From Clostridia bacterium (GTDB taxonomy: Bacteria; Bacillota; Clostridia; Oscillospirales; SIG627): a DNA stretch of 64,000 bases. The stretch is taken from the NCBI GenBank assembly GCA_017520825.1, contig JAFXEX010000026.1, positions 1 to 64,000 on the forward strand. The letters are read 5' to 3'. A model generated the notes under the pieces. It had not been told where the DNA came from. It made no database searches and saw only the letters and a program-made list of their open reading frames with translations. Within the stretch, counting starts at the first letter, position 1. Every line of letters begins with the position of its first letter. The position numbers and the translations under genes were made by a program. This document shows positions 45,634 through 54,495 of this stretch, piece by piece.

Positions 45634-47034
45634 TTATTGACCCGTTATCGAGCGAATTATTTCGTTTATATTGTGCTCAAGAGTTGGATCAACCTTAATA
45701 TCCTCGCTTATTTTTGAATAAGCTGAAAGGACCGAAGTATGATGCATATTGAAATATCTGCCTATATCCGAAAGCGACATATTGGTAATGGTACGAAGTA
45801 TGTAAATAGTAATATGTCTTGCGTTAGAAAGCTCTTTATTTCTCTTTCTGCCCTTTATTTCTTCCACGGGAACGTTATATTTTTTGGAAACAGATTCAAA
45901 AATTTCGTCAATGGTAATTCCCGTTGGAACGGAATCGGAAAACATATCCTGCAAGCATTCCTTTACAGAATCAAAGGTAAGCTGAGTTCCTGTGAGAAGA
46001 GAGGTTGCGTGAAGTCTCTTTATAGCGCCCTCAAGGTGACGGATATTTCCCTTTAAATTATCTGCAAGGAAAATAAGAACGGTATCCGAAAGATTTAATT
46101 TATAGCTTTCAGCCTTGCTTTTGAGTATTGCAAGTCTCAATTCATAGTCCGGTGGCTGAATGTCAACTGCCAAGCCCCATTCAAATCTTGTCCTCAGTCT
46201 TTCTTCAAGTGCAGGAATATCCTTTGCAGGACGGTCAGATGCCAGAATTATCTGTTTTTTGTCCTCGTAAAGAGTATTGAAGGTATGGAAAAATTCTTCC
46301 TGAGTTGACGGCTTACCTGCAATAAACTGAATATCGTCAACAAGAAGTACGTCGGCTTTTCTGTAACGGTCACGGAAATATTGCATAGGAACCTTTTTTG
46401 AAAGAGAGTTGATAAGCTCGTTTGCAAAATCCTCGCCTCGCACGTACACTACGTTAGTGTCCTTTCTGCGAAGAATAATTTCATTGGTTATAGCGTACAG
46501 AAGGTGGGTTTTTCCAAGTCCCGAATTTCCGTAAATAAAAAGAGGATTGTAGGAATGCTCAGCGTCTGCAGCAATTGCACGGCAGGCTGCGTGAGCAAAT
46601 TTATTTGTATTACCTACGATAAAGTTGTCAAAGGTGTAAAGAGGGTTATATTCCATATATGTCAGACCGTCTTCACCTACGTTTCCACGGATGCCCTCGT
46701 GCTTTTCGGTAGAATCCTCGTCGAGAATAAAGGCAGGTCTTTCGGATTCCTCTATTATTTGTACCTTTCCGTAGGTGTTTTGGTCAAAAACCTCAAGGGT
46801 TATCGGTACCTTAAAGCCGATAACGTCAGAAAGATATTTTTCAAGGGTTTCAAGATACCGTGATGATATAATATCCTTTTTAAGCTGCGTCTTTGTATCA
46901 ACCGTTGCAAAGGTATTCGTAAGCTTTACAAGCTCAAGGTCTCTGAACCATAAATTGTAGGTCGGCTCTGAAAATTCTCCGCTTGTGGCAATGTTGGAAA
47001 GGACACAAGCCCAAATCTCGTTTAATGAATCCAT
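45634..47034 (-). CDS. dnaA: Chromosomal replication initiator DnaA
   Basis: The 466-residue initiator has the N-terminal domain I (about 1-90), the AAA+ domain with Walker A GNSGLGKTHL (about 169-178) and Walker B VLLVDDIQF, and the C-terminal domain IV with the DnaA-box recognition signature MHHTSVLSAYSKI (about 436-448). AAAAGGAA precedes the ATG. The promoter at 47087-47115 lies about 50 bp upstream. It is next to the oriC described above. Confidence 0.97.
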   Translation of the reverse strand: MDSLNEIWACVLSNIATSGEFSEPTYNLWFRDLELVKLTNTFATVDTKTQLKKDIISSRYLETLEKYLSDVIGFKVPITLEVFDQNTYGKVQIIEESERPAFILDEDSTEKHEGIRGNVGEDGLTYMEYNPLYTFDNFIVGNTNKFAHAACRAIAADAEHSYNPLFIYGNSGLGKTHLLYAITNEIILRRKDTNVVYVRGEDFANELINSLSKKVPMQYFRDRYRKADVLLVDDIQFIAGKPSTQEEFFHTFNTLYEDKKQIILASDRPAKDIPALEERLRTRFEWGLAVDIQPPDYELRLAILKSKAESYKLNLSDTVLIFLADNLKGNIRHLEGAIKRLHATSLLTGTQLTFDSVKECLQDMFSDSVPTGITIDEIFESVSKKYNVPVEEIKGRKRNKELSNARHITIYILRTITNMSLSDIGRYFNMHHTSVLSAYSKISEDIKVDPTLEHNINEIIRSITGQ

Positions 47035-47086
47035 TTTTATTCCTTTTCTAAAAATTTTCTACATATATATATAATTAGCCAGTTAC

Positions 47087-47115
47087 AGTATAACATAAAA
47101 AGGGCATTTTTGCAA
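47087..47115 (-). promoter_or_regulatory. Promoter of dnaA
   Basis: Minus strand: TTGCAA (47110-47115), 17-bp spacer, TATACT (47087-47092). One DnaA box (47153-47161) lies about 40 bp upstream, consistent with autoregulation. Confidence 0.65.
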
Positions 47116-47275
47116 TAGTTTTTTCGCCTTAAAAAGCAAAAATAAGAGCCTGTTTTCCACAGCTTTTTATACTGTTTGAGCCGAGTTTCAGAAGATGCTT
47201 TTTTTGTCAAAACAAAAGATAATCTTTTATTGAAGTTGCATAATTTATATACGTATTTTTACATAGATTTTACAC

Positions 47276-47304
47276 TTGTTTTTTTCCTCTACGTATGGTA
47301 CAAT
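47276..47304 (+). promoter_or_regulatory. Promoter of the MgtC-like gene
   Basis: TTGTTT (47276-47281), 17-bp spacer ending TGG, TACAAT (47299-47304), about 40 bp before the start codon. Confidence 0.7.
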
Positions 47305-47343
47305 AATACATCACACTAAAATTGAACGAAAAGGAGATAAAAA

Positions 47344-48057
47344 TTGGGAATTTTTACAGGCTTTATTGAAATGATGAGCGATGCCCAGTCGGAATGGGTA
47401 TATCTTATAAGAATATTACTTGCTTGCATCTGTGGTGGAGCAATCGGTATAGAAAGAACTCTTAGACAAAAGGATGCAGGCTTCAGAACCCACGTTATAG
47501 TTGCTCTGGGTGCAGCCTTGATAATGATAGTATCAAAATACGGCTTTATTGACATTTTGCAATATGAGGGCCTTCGTGCAGACGCATCCAGAATTGCATC
47601 AAACGTTGTAACGGGTATATCCTTCCTTGGCGCAGGTATGATTTTCGTTAAGGGCACCAATATTAAGGGTCTGACAACTGCTGCGGGAATTTGGGCAACA
47701 GCTGCCGTAGGTCTTGCAATCGGAAGCGGTCTTTACATAACGGGTGTAGTTTCTTCTATAATCATTATCGTTATACATATTCTCTTCCACACCTTCCTTA
47801 TAGGCTTTGACAAGATACTTGCAAACGACAATTCCTTTGACGTAGTAGTAAGGCTTCAGAATACCCCCGACGCTCTTGATCGCTTTAAAACAGTGCTTGC
47901 AGATAACAACATAGTTATAAGGGACAGTAAAATGACCTTGGGCGACGATAATTGCTTTACTATCGTCATGTCGGTGGCAGGCGACTCCCAGCTTGATGCA
48001 TCAAAGGTTCTTGACCTGTTCAACGCAGAAAAGGAAATCAAAGCAATAACAATGTAA
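47344..48057 (+). CDS. MgtC/SapB family membrane protein
   Basis: The 237-residue protein has the MgtC N-terminal membrane domain (about 20-150) with RILLACICGGAIGIERTLRQ, GFRTHVIVALGAALIM and SFLGAGMIF, and a C-terminal cytoplasmic ACT-like domain (about 155-237). Family members influence magnesium homeostasis and membrane potential. Translation probably starts at TTG (47344), since AAAGGAGATAAAAA precedes it at the right distance. A strong terminator follows. Confidence 0.85.
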   Translation: MGIFTGFIEMMSDAQSEWVYLIRILLACICGGAIGIERTLRQKDAGFRTHVIVALGAALIMIVSKYGFIDILQYEGLRADASRIASNVVTGISFLGAGMIFVKGTNIKGLTTAAGIWATAAVGLAIGSGLYITGVVSSIIIIVIHILFHTFLIGFDKILANDNSFDVVVRLQNTPDALDRFKTVLADNNIVIRDSKMTLGDDNCFTIVMSVAGDSQLDASKVLDLFNAEKEIKAITM

Positions 48058-48060
48058 CAG

Positions 48061-48088
48061 AAAAAGGGCTGTTTAACAGCCCTTTTTT
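48061..48088. terminator. Bidirectional terminator
   Basis: AAAAAGGGCTGT (48061-48072) and ACAGCCCTTTTT (48076-48087) arms with a 3-nt loop. It separates the MgtC-like gene and the methyltransferase gene, which converge. Confidence 0.9.
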
Positions 48089-48100
48089 AGTTTTAAAAAA

Positions 48101-49060
48101 TTATTCATATGTTTTTTTTATTTGCTCTGCTATTCTTGATATAACGGATACGCATACAGAATTTCCTGCTTGTTTGTATAATCGAGCGTCACTCATGTTT
48201 GAAGGCAAAATAAAATCTTTTGGAAATCCTTGTGTATTAAAGCATTCATGAGGTGTCATTTTACGAATTCCATGTTTTGTTTTAATAATACATACATTAT
48301 GTCCACCTTCACCTTGATTGGCTGTTAGTGTTGGAACAACTCCACTTTTATTTTTTCTAACATATCTTCTTCTCCATTGATAAACAGCGTTATCATCGTC
48401 AATAGCATCTACAAGCTTCTCGTAAATGTCTCCTTTAAATTTTCCTGCCGTATAATAATATTTTTCTGGCATTTTTGTGTTGAAGTCAATGATATCGGAT
48501 AACTTTGAAGATAATTCTATTGGCTCGGGAAATTCAAATTTATTAAATTTATCGGTATCTTTAAAAGCTACTATGTAAATACGTTCTCTATTTTGAGGAA
48601 TGTTACCATAAGACATAGCATTTAAAACTGCATGCTTTACATGATAGTTTTGTGCGTGTAACTCTTTTAATATCACTTTAAAAGTATTTCCGTTATCGTG
48701 GCTAACAAGGTTTTTTACATTTTCTAAAAAAATAATTTGTGGTTGTTTTTCTTTGAAAATTCTGACTAACTCGAAAAATAATATTCCTCGACCTTTTTCG
48801 TCTTCAAATCCTTTTCTAAGTCCGGCAATACTAAAAGCTTGACATGGAAATCCTGCAAGCATTACGTCAAAATCGGGGATTTCTGATGTTTTAACATCGT
48901 GAATGTCTCTACAATCAACTTTAATATCAAAATTATGTTCAAATGTCTGTGCCGGATACGCATCAATCTCATTGGCGTATATGGTTTTAAAAAAACCGGT
49001 ACTTTCAAATCCAATATCAATTCCGCCTACTCCGGCAAAGAAAGAAGCACATTTTAACAT
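48101..49060 (-). CDS. DNA (cytosine-5) methyltransferase of a type II R-M system
   Basis: The 319-residue enzyme has all main C5-methyltransferase motifs: FFAGVGGIDIGF (I), GFPCQAFS with catalytic Cys (IV), ENVKNL (VI), QNRERIYIVAF (VIII) and QAGNSVCVSVI (X). The target recognition region (about 185-265) is small. The DNA is notably AT-rich compared with its surroundings: the 60 bases from 48481 contain only 19 G or C. It is the last gene of a four-gene minus-strand set with two nuclease candidates and a controller-like gene. Confidence 0.93.
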   Translation of the reverse strand: MLKCASFFAGVGGIDIGFESTGFFKTIYANEIDAYPAQTFEHNFDIKVDCRDIHDVKTSEIPDFDVMLAGFPCQAFSIAGLRKGFEDEKGRGILFFELVRIFKEKQPQIIFLENVKNLVSHDNGNTFKVILKELHAQNYHVKHAVLNAMSYGNIPQNRERIYIVAFKDTDKFNKFEFPEPIELSSKLSDIIDFNTKMPEKYYYTAGKFKGDIYEKLVDAIDDDNAVYQWRRRYVRKNKSGVVPTLTANQGEGGHNVCIIKTKHGIRKMTPHECFNTQGFPKDFILPSNMSDARLYKQAGNSVCVSVISRIAEQIKKTYE

Positions 49061-49179
49061 TTTGCTTTGCCACCTTTTTTAAAAATCACATAACAATCTT
49101 AAATCATTTTATCATAAATTACAACGCGATGCAATACTATTCCAAAAACAAACTCAAATTTTTAATTTGTTGAGTATTT

Positions 49180-49725
49180 TCAATTGCGATTATCTTCAAT
49201 TATTCTACATCTTCGTATATCAAAGATGATGTCGGGCTGTAAATTATAAGCATCAACAAAAAGGCTTTGTAAACTAACGTGAGGGCGACGCCCTTTATCT
49301 TTTTGTTGTTGTATGGTTTCCCGACTATTAGCTGGGTAAGTCCCAAACTCGTTGGAATTAATTTTTAAATCGTATATATACAAAAGGTTATCGTCAAGGT
49401 TAAACCTTAAGAAAACCAAGTCGTCGAATTGGCATCTCGGTCCAAAAGAAGACAAGTCTCCTTCAAATCTTGAAGTTGCTTTAAATTCAATTTTTCTGTT
49501 TGTTACGGGGTCGAAAGCGTCTCCAACTTCATCTCCTCTGTTCCACAAAAATCCTAAACAGTAACAGCCCATAGGTTCACTAATTGCATCAGGCATATTA
49601 ATTCCTCGATGGCTGTTGTTCTGAATATATGTATTTAAATCTTTCCATTTGAAGTATGCTCTGCAAGTTTCGTCAATTCTTGCGTCGTCTATTTGAATAT
49701 GTCCAAAGCTATTATAAATAGGCAT
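49180..49725 (-). CDS. Probable type II restriction endonuclease (181 aa)
   Basis: The 181-residue protein shows a PD-(D/E)xK-like pattern: D in NRGDEVGDAFDP and E-F-K in RKIEFKATS (about 70-85). Its size and place beside a C5 methyltransferase suggest the cognate endonuclease. It may belong to the small Bsp6I-type family (GCNGC cutters), but I cannot confirm the assignment. It is 119 bp upstream of the methyltransferase gene. Confidence 0.6.
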   Translation of the reverse strand: MPIYNSFGHIQIDDARIDETCRAYFKWKDLNTYIQNNSHRGINMPDAISEPMGCYCLGFLWNRGDEVGDAFDPVTNRKIEFKATSRFEGDLSSFGPRCQFDDLVFLRFNLDDNLLYIYDLKINSNEFGTYPANSRETIQQQKDKGRRPHVSLQSLFVDAYNLQPDIIFDIRRCRIIEDNRN

Positions 49726-49768
49726 AAAATTATTTCTCCTTGATAATTATTTTTATGTAGGTTTTGCT

Positions 49769-50518
49769 TTATAATATTTTTAAAAGCTCAAAAACATCGT
49801 TCATATCTCCCGCTTGCACATAATAATTATCTGCGTCAAAACGAGTGTTTTTGTTAAGAAAAGTACCTTTATTAACAAAATAATTGTTTTTTATTATGTA
49901 TTTGAAATCTTCTAAGCTGATATATCCAGCATAATCATATAACCACTCTGTATTTTTAAATTTTTCCCACAAAAGTTTACGGTCAATGCTATTTTCATAT
50001 AGCAAAAAGTTATTTCGCATGATGTCTTCGCAAAAAGGGCTTATTCTTACCAATACAAAAAAGTCGTAAGAGGAATTTCCAGTATCTTTGTTTGGAATAT
50101 AGTTGCCGTTTTCATCCCAATCATTTTTTTCTAAAAGCAAAAGATTTCCAAAGCTTTTTGTTGATTTTATTGCTATTTTTTTATTGTTTACAACAATATC
50201 AACGCTATCCCAAGTCCCTAACTTTGATACGGAAAAATCAGGAAACACAGAAGAATCTATTTTATAAAACAAGTTACACGCTGCACACTCCGCTAATTTT
50301 CCCTGAAAAGTATTAGCGAAAATCTCACCGTTTTTTCTTTCGGTAGTGCCTCCTGTTCTGTGATTTCTATGTTCTCCTTTGTTTGCAAAAGTCATATCAT
50401 AAGCAAACTCAAAAACTCTTTTGATTGTTTCTTCCTTAAATTTATTTGTTTTGGAATCAAAAGGTTTTTTGTGCGTTATAAAAAAAACCTCGTCTGCTTC
50501 TTTTAATCTATGAAACAC
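49769..50518 (-). CDS. Second nuclease candidate of the R-M island (249 aa)
   Basis: The 249-residue protein carries an E...D-x(n)-xIKS arrangement: FQGKLAECAA with E, WDSVDIVV with D, and KKIAIKSTK with the catalytic-type lysine (about 85-125). This is a PD-(D/E)xK-type core. It is not recognised as a known restriction enzyme. With the 181-aa gene it forms an unusual R-R-M set. It could be a second endonuclease, a nicking V-type repair enzyme (but the Vsr motif is not evident) or a degraded or new specificity. AT-rich. Confidence 0.55.
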   Translation of the reverse strand: MFHRLKEADEVFFITHKKPFDSKTNKFKEETIKRVFEFAYDMTFANKGEHRNHRTGGTTERKNGEIFANTFQGKLAECAACNLFYKIDSSVFPDFSVSKLGTWDSVDIVVNNKKIAIKSTKSFGNLLLLEKNDWDENGNYIPNKDTGNSSYDFFVLVRISPFCEDIMRNNFLLYENSIDRKLLWEKFKNTEWLYDYAGYISLEDFKYIIKNNYFVNKGTFLNKNTRFDADNYYVQAGDMNDVFELLKIL

Positions 50519-50566
50519 TGGCTATTCCTTTCGTTATGTAATAGTAATTCATGTGGCTTTAATAGT

Positions 50567-50785
50567 TTAATCCTCTATAAATAATTTAAAAGTTTCAATT
50601 TCAAGAGCATCAGCAATTTTTTGAATGTTATCAAGCGAAATGCTTCGACGGAAACACTCAATATCACTGATATATGTTCGATGCAAGCCACAAAGCTCTG
50701 CAAATTTTTCTTGTGAAATCTTCTTTTTAGTGCGATATTTGCGTACATTTGTTCCAAACACCTTAATAATATCCAACAGTATCAC
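50567..50785 (-). CDS. HTH (Xre) controller-like regulator
   Basis: The 72-residue protein is a single helix-turn-helix domain with ISQEKFAELCGLHRTYISDIE (about 24-44). This size and location, upstream of the nuclease genes of an R-M island, are typical for C (controller) proteins that delay endonuclease expression. No C-box palindrome was pinned down in the AT-rich region before it (50786-50880). Its target is inferred from context only. Confidence 0.75.
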   Translation of the reverse strand: MILLDIIKVFGTNVRKYRTKKKISQEKFAELCGLHRTYISDIECFRRSISLDNIQKIADALEIETFKLFIED

Positions 50786-50890
50786 CTCAGATATATTTTA
50801 AATTAAAGAACACAATAAGTCTACATACAATAAGGGTACTTTGAACAACATGTAAAAAAAGAAAAATTACATTTGAAAAAGAACAACAAA

Positions 50891-50917
50891 AAAACGGCGA
50901 AACTTCGCCGTTTTTTA
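50891..50917. terminator. Terminator between rlmH and the R-M island
   Basis: CGGCGA/TCGCCG arms (50895-50900 and 50905-50910) with A4 to the left and T6 to the right. It can end rlmH transcription read on the minus strand. Confidence 0.8.
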
Positions 50918-50950
50918 TTGCGTAGAAATTGTATTATATCAGCCACGCAC

Positions 50951-51430
50951 TTATTTATGATATTTTTTGCCTGCTATAATAGTCTGTCCTCGGTATATCT
51001 GCTCGGCGAGGATAACCCGCATAAGCTGATGAGGAAAGGTCATTTTTGAAAAGGACAGTCGCAGGTCGGCAATTTTCTTTACTTCCTCTGCAAGTCCGTG
51101 TGACGAGCCTATTATAAAGGTAATTTTTGAATATTCTGCCGAGGCGTTTTCCATAAGTGTGGCAAGCTCCTCTGACGAAAGCTGTTTTCCCTCTACGCAG
51201 AGGGCTATTTTTTTAGAACGCATATCGGTTTTTGCAAGAATTTGCTTTGCTTCGCTTGATAGCGCCTTTTGTATTTGCGCCTCTGTAGGTGCTTCGGGAA
51301 CGGCTTCCTCTTTTATGAGAATATCCTCAAATTTAGCATATCCACCGATACGCTTGGTGTATTCCTTATAGGCGTCGCAGAGATACTTTTCCTTAAAGTC
51401 CCCTACGTGAATGACTGTAATCGAAATCAT
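50951..51430 (-). CDS. rlmH: 23S rRNA (pseudouridine-1915 N3)-methyltransferase RlmH
   Basis: This 159-residue SPOUT enzyme ends with AEQIYRG and contains FIIGSSHGLAEEV (SAM-binding knot, about 104-116) and FSKMTFPHQLMRVILAEQIYRG, family hallmarks. The gene is often located near the origin in Firmicutes. It is preceded by GGAAAGAAAAATG and lies 9 bp downstream of an RNHCP gene. Confidence 0.95.
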   Translation of the reverse strand: MISITVIHVGDFKEKYLCDAYKEYTKRIGGYAKFEDILIKEEAVPEAPTEAQIQKALSSEAKQILAKTDMRSKKIALCVEGKQLSSEELATLMENASAEYSKITFIIGSSHGLAEEVKKIADLRLSFSKMTFPHQLMRVILAEQIYRGQTIIAGKKYHK

Positions 51431-51439
51431 TTTTCTTTC

Positions 51440-51751
51440 CTAAAACGGATTTGTAAGCTTGATAATAAGCTTCATATCGTCGTCATCGGCGCATTTGTTG
51501 CGCACGATAGCACCACATTTTTCACACTTGAATACTATAATAAAGCCTTTTTTCGCATCAGGTAACGCCTGTATGGGCTTTAATACGCCACGGCATGGGT
51601 TTGCTCTGTCCCCCGGCATTACGTCCACGTGCAGAGAGGACAAGCAATAGGGACAGTGATTGCGTGAGGTGTAGCCAAGAGGCGAAACCTCTTTTCCACA
51701 CACCTGACAAATAAATCCGTTGTCATTTTTTTGAAATCTTTTTTCTTGCAT
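51440..51751 (-). CDS. RNHCP-domain zinc-binding protein
   Basis: The 103-residue protein has the name-giving motif SRNHCPYC (about 29-36), plus CQVC (about 15-18) and CEKC (about 76-79). The two CxxC pairs make a zinc ribbon. The family is named for this motif and has no known function. It is coupled to rlmH and follows a MORN protein gene. Confidence 0.85.
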   Translation of the reverse strand: MQEKRFQKNDNGFICQVCGKEVSPLGYTSRNHCPYCLSSLHVDVMPGDRANPCRGVLKPIQALPDAKKGFIIVFKCEKCGAIVRNKCADDDDMKLIIKLTNPF

Positions 51752-51774
51752 AAAACGTTTTGCCTTTACAAGCT

Positions 51775-52746
51775 TTATTCGGTTATTTGCTGAACTATAA
51801 CGCCGTTTTCAAAAATACCCTCGTATACTCTTCCCGAGAGCCATTGATATCTGCCCTTGCCCGAAAGCTCGTTCTGAGCAAATTCGCCGATATAAAACTC
51901 AATTTGGTTTCTCAAAAGAATATTTTCAAACGTCTGGAAAAAGGGGTTAACGGTAGTGGCGTCGGTTTTGTCGCCGTCAATAAAATGTCGGCTGAAATCA
52001 CCCTCAAAATAGGCAAGGAAGCCCGATTTAAACTCGTCGTTCAGCTCTACGTTGAAAAGTGAATCAAATTCGCTGGAATATTCCTCGCTCTTGGACCAGA
52101 CGTAGATTCCTCTGCCGGTGCGCTTGTCTGCCGAAAATTCTCCAACGTAAATATCGTCGTCGTCAAAAAGGTATGCGCCGTTGCCCTCTTTTATGGAATT
52201 TACGTACTGACCGATATATACGGCGCCGTTAGCAAAGGAGGTTATGCCGAAGCCGTTCTTTTCGCCCTTTCTGAACTCTCCCTGATAAACGGTTCCGTCC
52301 TTCTTTACGTACTTACCGAAGCCGTCTCTGATTTCGTGGTCGGTAGCACCGATGTAAACGTCGCCGTTGGTATAGGTTACGGTGGCGTTACCCGTGCAGT
52401 AGCCCTCATAGAAATCGCCTTCAAAAATAGTACCGTCAGCCTTGGTAAGAGTTCCCTTTCCGTGAGGAAGATAGCCCGAAAGAGCGCCAATATAGATATC
52501 GCCGTTCTTTCCCTCTATGGTTTTGTTTTCAGCGTCAAGAGTGGCCGTTCTTCCGTCGTAATAGTACAGTCTACCCGAAACGGCAACGCCGTTTTCCACT
52601 CTGCCCACGAATTTAAGCTCGTGGGTTTTGTCGTTTACGTATCTCACGCCCACAAAGGCATAGAGAACTATAAACGTTACGGTTAAAAGCACCAGGGCGA
52701 AAATAAAGGTTACAGCCAACGGGTGCATTTTTCTTTTGTTTGCCAA
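51775..52746 (-). CDS. Membrane-anchored MORN-repeat protein
   Basis: The 323-residue protein has an N-terminal membrane segment (about 12-33) followed by at least eight MORN repeats of about 23 residues, for example YIGALSGYLPHGKGTL, FEGDFYEGYCTGNATV, YQGEFRKGEKNGFGI and YIGQYVNSIKEGNGAY, and two more after residue 250. The repeats form a beta-hairpin stack and would be outside the membrane. Bacterial MORN proteins have various roles in scaffolding; the function here is unknown. AAGGAGGAAG precedes the ATG. Confidence 0.8.
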   Translation of the reverse strand: MANKRKMHPLAVTFIFALVLLTVTFIVLYAFVGVRYVNDKTHELKFVGRVENGVAVSGRLYYYDGRTATLDAENKTIEGKNGDIYIGALSGYLPHGKGTLTKADGTIFEGDFYEGYCTGNATVTYTNGDVYIGATDHEIRDGFGKYVKKDGTVYQGEFRKGEKNGFGITSFANGAVYIGQYVNSIKEGNGAYLFDDDDIYVGEFSADKRTGRGIYVWSKSEEYSSEFDSLFNVELNDEFKSGFLAYFEGDFSRHFIDGDKTDATTVNPFFQTFENILLRNQIEFYIGEFAQNELSGKGRYQWLSGRVYEGIFENGVIVQQITE

Positions 52747-52759
52747 AGCCCTTCCTCCT

Positions 52760-53188
52760 TTACAGAATCTTCGGGACTACAAATTGTAAAAGTATTATAA
52801 TTATAGCAAAAAGTATAACCGTTACGGCAAGAGTTAAGGGAGTCAGCCTTTCCGTGCCGAAAATTCCCTGCGCCTTTATCTGATGCTCGGGCAGAATATA
52901 GTAACGTCTGTATTCTGCTTTAAGCTTTTCGTCGTCGCAGGAAACAAGCGAGGACAAAGTTGTCCTGCGTTGTAAAGCGTTGATAAGGAGAATGCTTTTC
53001 TTTATTCCAAGCTCGTCAAGAGTTTTTGCGTTGACCTCGCAGTCGCAGGAATTAGACAGCATAGCCTCTATAAATCTTCCGTAAATACCCTTGGTAAGGA
53101 GAGACGCTATAAAGGCTATTACTATACCGATTAAAATGCAATAAATAATAATTATAATACTGTCAATGTTTTCAACAAAAATGTTCAT
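52760..53188 (-). CDS. Small membrane protein, function unknown
   Basis: The 142-residue protein has membrane segments near both ends (about 9-31 and 118-139) and a soluble middle with SCDCEVNAKTLDELG and YILPEHQIKAQG. No family is recognised. It lies between serS and the MORN gene, spaced 12-14 bp from both, so they form an operon. Confidence 0.65.
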   Translation of the reverse strand: MNIFVENIDSIIIIIYCILIGIVIAFIASLLTKGIYGRFIEAMLSNSCDCEVNAKTLDELGIKKSILLINALQRRTTLSSLVSCDDEKLKAEYRRYYILPEHQIKAQGIFGTERLTPLTLAVTVILFAIIIILLQFVVPKIL

Positions 53189-53199
53189 AGAATCCCCGT

Positions 53200-54474
53200 T
53201 TATTTTTCTATTTTGGTATGCTTCATATAAGGAACGAGAGCCTCGGGGATAGTTACTGTGCCGTCCTCGTTCTGATAGTTTTCAAGTATTGCTGCAACCG
53301 TTCTGCCGATAGCAAGACCCGAGCCGTTAAGGGTATGCACGAAGCGAGCCTTTGAGTCGCCCGTTTCCTTATATTTGATGTTAGCTCGTCTTGCCTGATA
53401 GTCCTCGAAGTTAGAGCATGAGGAAATCTCAACGTATCTGTTGTACGAGGGCATCCAAACCTCAACGTCGTAGGTTTTTGCCGATGAGAAGCCCATATCG
53501 CCCGTAGAAAGAGCAACTACTCTGTAAGGAAGTCCAAGACCTTCAAGAGCTGCGCATGCGTCGTTGGTGAGAGACTCAAGCTCTGCATAGGATTCCTCGG
53601 GCTTTGCAAATTTAACAAGCTCTACCTTGTTGAACTGATGCTGACGGATAAGACCTCTCTGGTCACGTCCGGCACTTCCTGCTTCTGCTCTGAAGCAAGC
53701 AGAATATGCGCAGTACTTTATAGTGAGTCTGTCGCCGTCAAGAATTTCGTTGCGATGCATATTGGTAACGGGTACCTCTGCCGTAGGAATGAGGAAATAT
53801 CCGTTATTTGCTACCTTAAACGCATCCTCTTCAAACTTGGGAAGCTGACCGGTACCCCTCATGGAATCACGGTTTACCATATAGGGAGGAAATACCTCTG
53901 TATAGCCGTTTGAGGTGTGTGTATCAAGGTAGTAGTTAATTACTGCTCTTTCAAGTCTTGCGCCCAAGCCCTTATAGAAATGGAAGCGTGCGCCTGTTAC
54001 CTTAGCTGCAGTGTCGGGGTCAAGAATATCAAGATTCTTGCCTATATCCCAATGTGCCAAGGGCTCAAATGAAAACTCACGGGGAGCACCTACTCGTCTT
54101 ACCTCAACGTTCTCTGAATCGTCAGCGCCTACGGGCACAGTTTCAGAGGGTGTGTTGGGAATTGAGAGCAGAATGTCCTCAATTTCGGTATCAATAGCTG
54201 AAATTTTGTCGGTATCAGCCTTTACGGAGTCGGAAAGCTCCTTCATTTCGGCAAAAATAGCCGTTGTGTCCTGTCCCTCTTTTTTAAGCTTGGGAATTTC
54301 CTTTGAAATCTGGTTCTGCTTAGCTCTGCGCGCCTCTGTGTCGGCAATGAGAGCTCGGCGATCTGTATCAAGGGCAAGAAGCTTATCTATTTCAGCAGAG
54401 AAGTCCTTTCCTCTTGTAGCAAGTCTTTCTTTAAAATATTGGGGGTTTTCTTTAATAAGTTTGATGTCAAGCAT
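53200..54474 (-). CDS. serS: Seryl-tRNA synthetase
   Basis: The 424-residue class II synthetase has the N-terminal long coiled-coil arm (about 25-105), motif 2 ([25 protein letters not shown], about 273) and motif 3 ([14 protein letters not shown] near the end). The length is standard. It heads the unit ending in rlmH and lies 22 bp after parB. Confidence 0.97.
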   Translation of the reverse strand: MLDIKLIKENPQYFKERLATRGKDFSAEIDKLLALDTDRRALIADTEARRAKQNQISKEIPKLKKEGQDTTAIFAEMKELSDSVKADTDKISAIDTEIEDILLSIPNTPSETVPVGADDSENVEVRRVGAPREFSFEPLAHWDIGKNLDILDPDTAAKVTGARFHFYKGLGARLERAVINYYLDTHTSNGYTEVFPPYMVNRDSMRGTGQLPKFEEDAFKVANNGYFLIPTAEVPVTNMHRNEILDGDRLTIKYCAYSACFRAEAGSAGRDQRGLIRQHQFNKVELVKFAKPEESYAELESLTNDACAALEGLGLPYRVVALSTGDMGFSSAKTYDVEVWMPSYNRYVEISSCSNFEDYQARRANIKYKETGDSKARFVHTLNGSGLAIGRTVAAILENYQNEDGTVTIPEALVPYMKHTKIEK

Positions 54475-54495
54475 TTTTATATGTCCTTCCGTTAA

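Larger units (their letters stand above)
47035..47343. other. 309-bp region upstream of dnaA
   Basis: No gene is seen. It contains the minus-strand dnaA promoter (47087-47115), one exact DnaA box TTTTCCACA (47153-47161) and, near its right end, the plus-strand promoter of the MgtC-like gene. No rpmH, rnpA or tRNA was found here, although in many bacteria rpmH begins just upstream of dnaA. Confidence 0.75.

Noticed and set aside
48101-50785. Prophage or integrative element
   Set aside because: Only methyltransferase, nucleases and a regulator are present; no integrase, phage structural gene or attachment repeat was seen.
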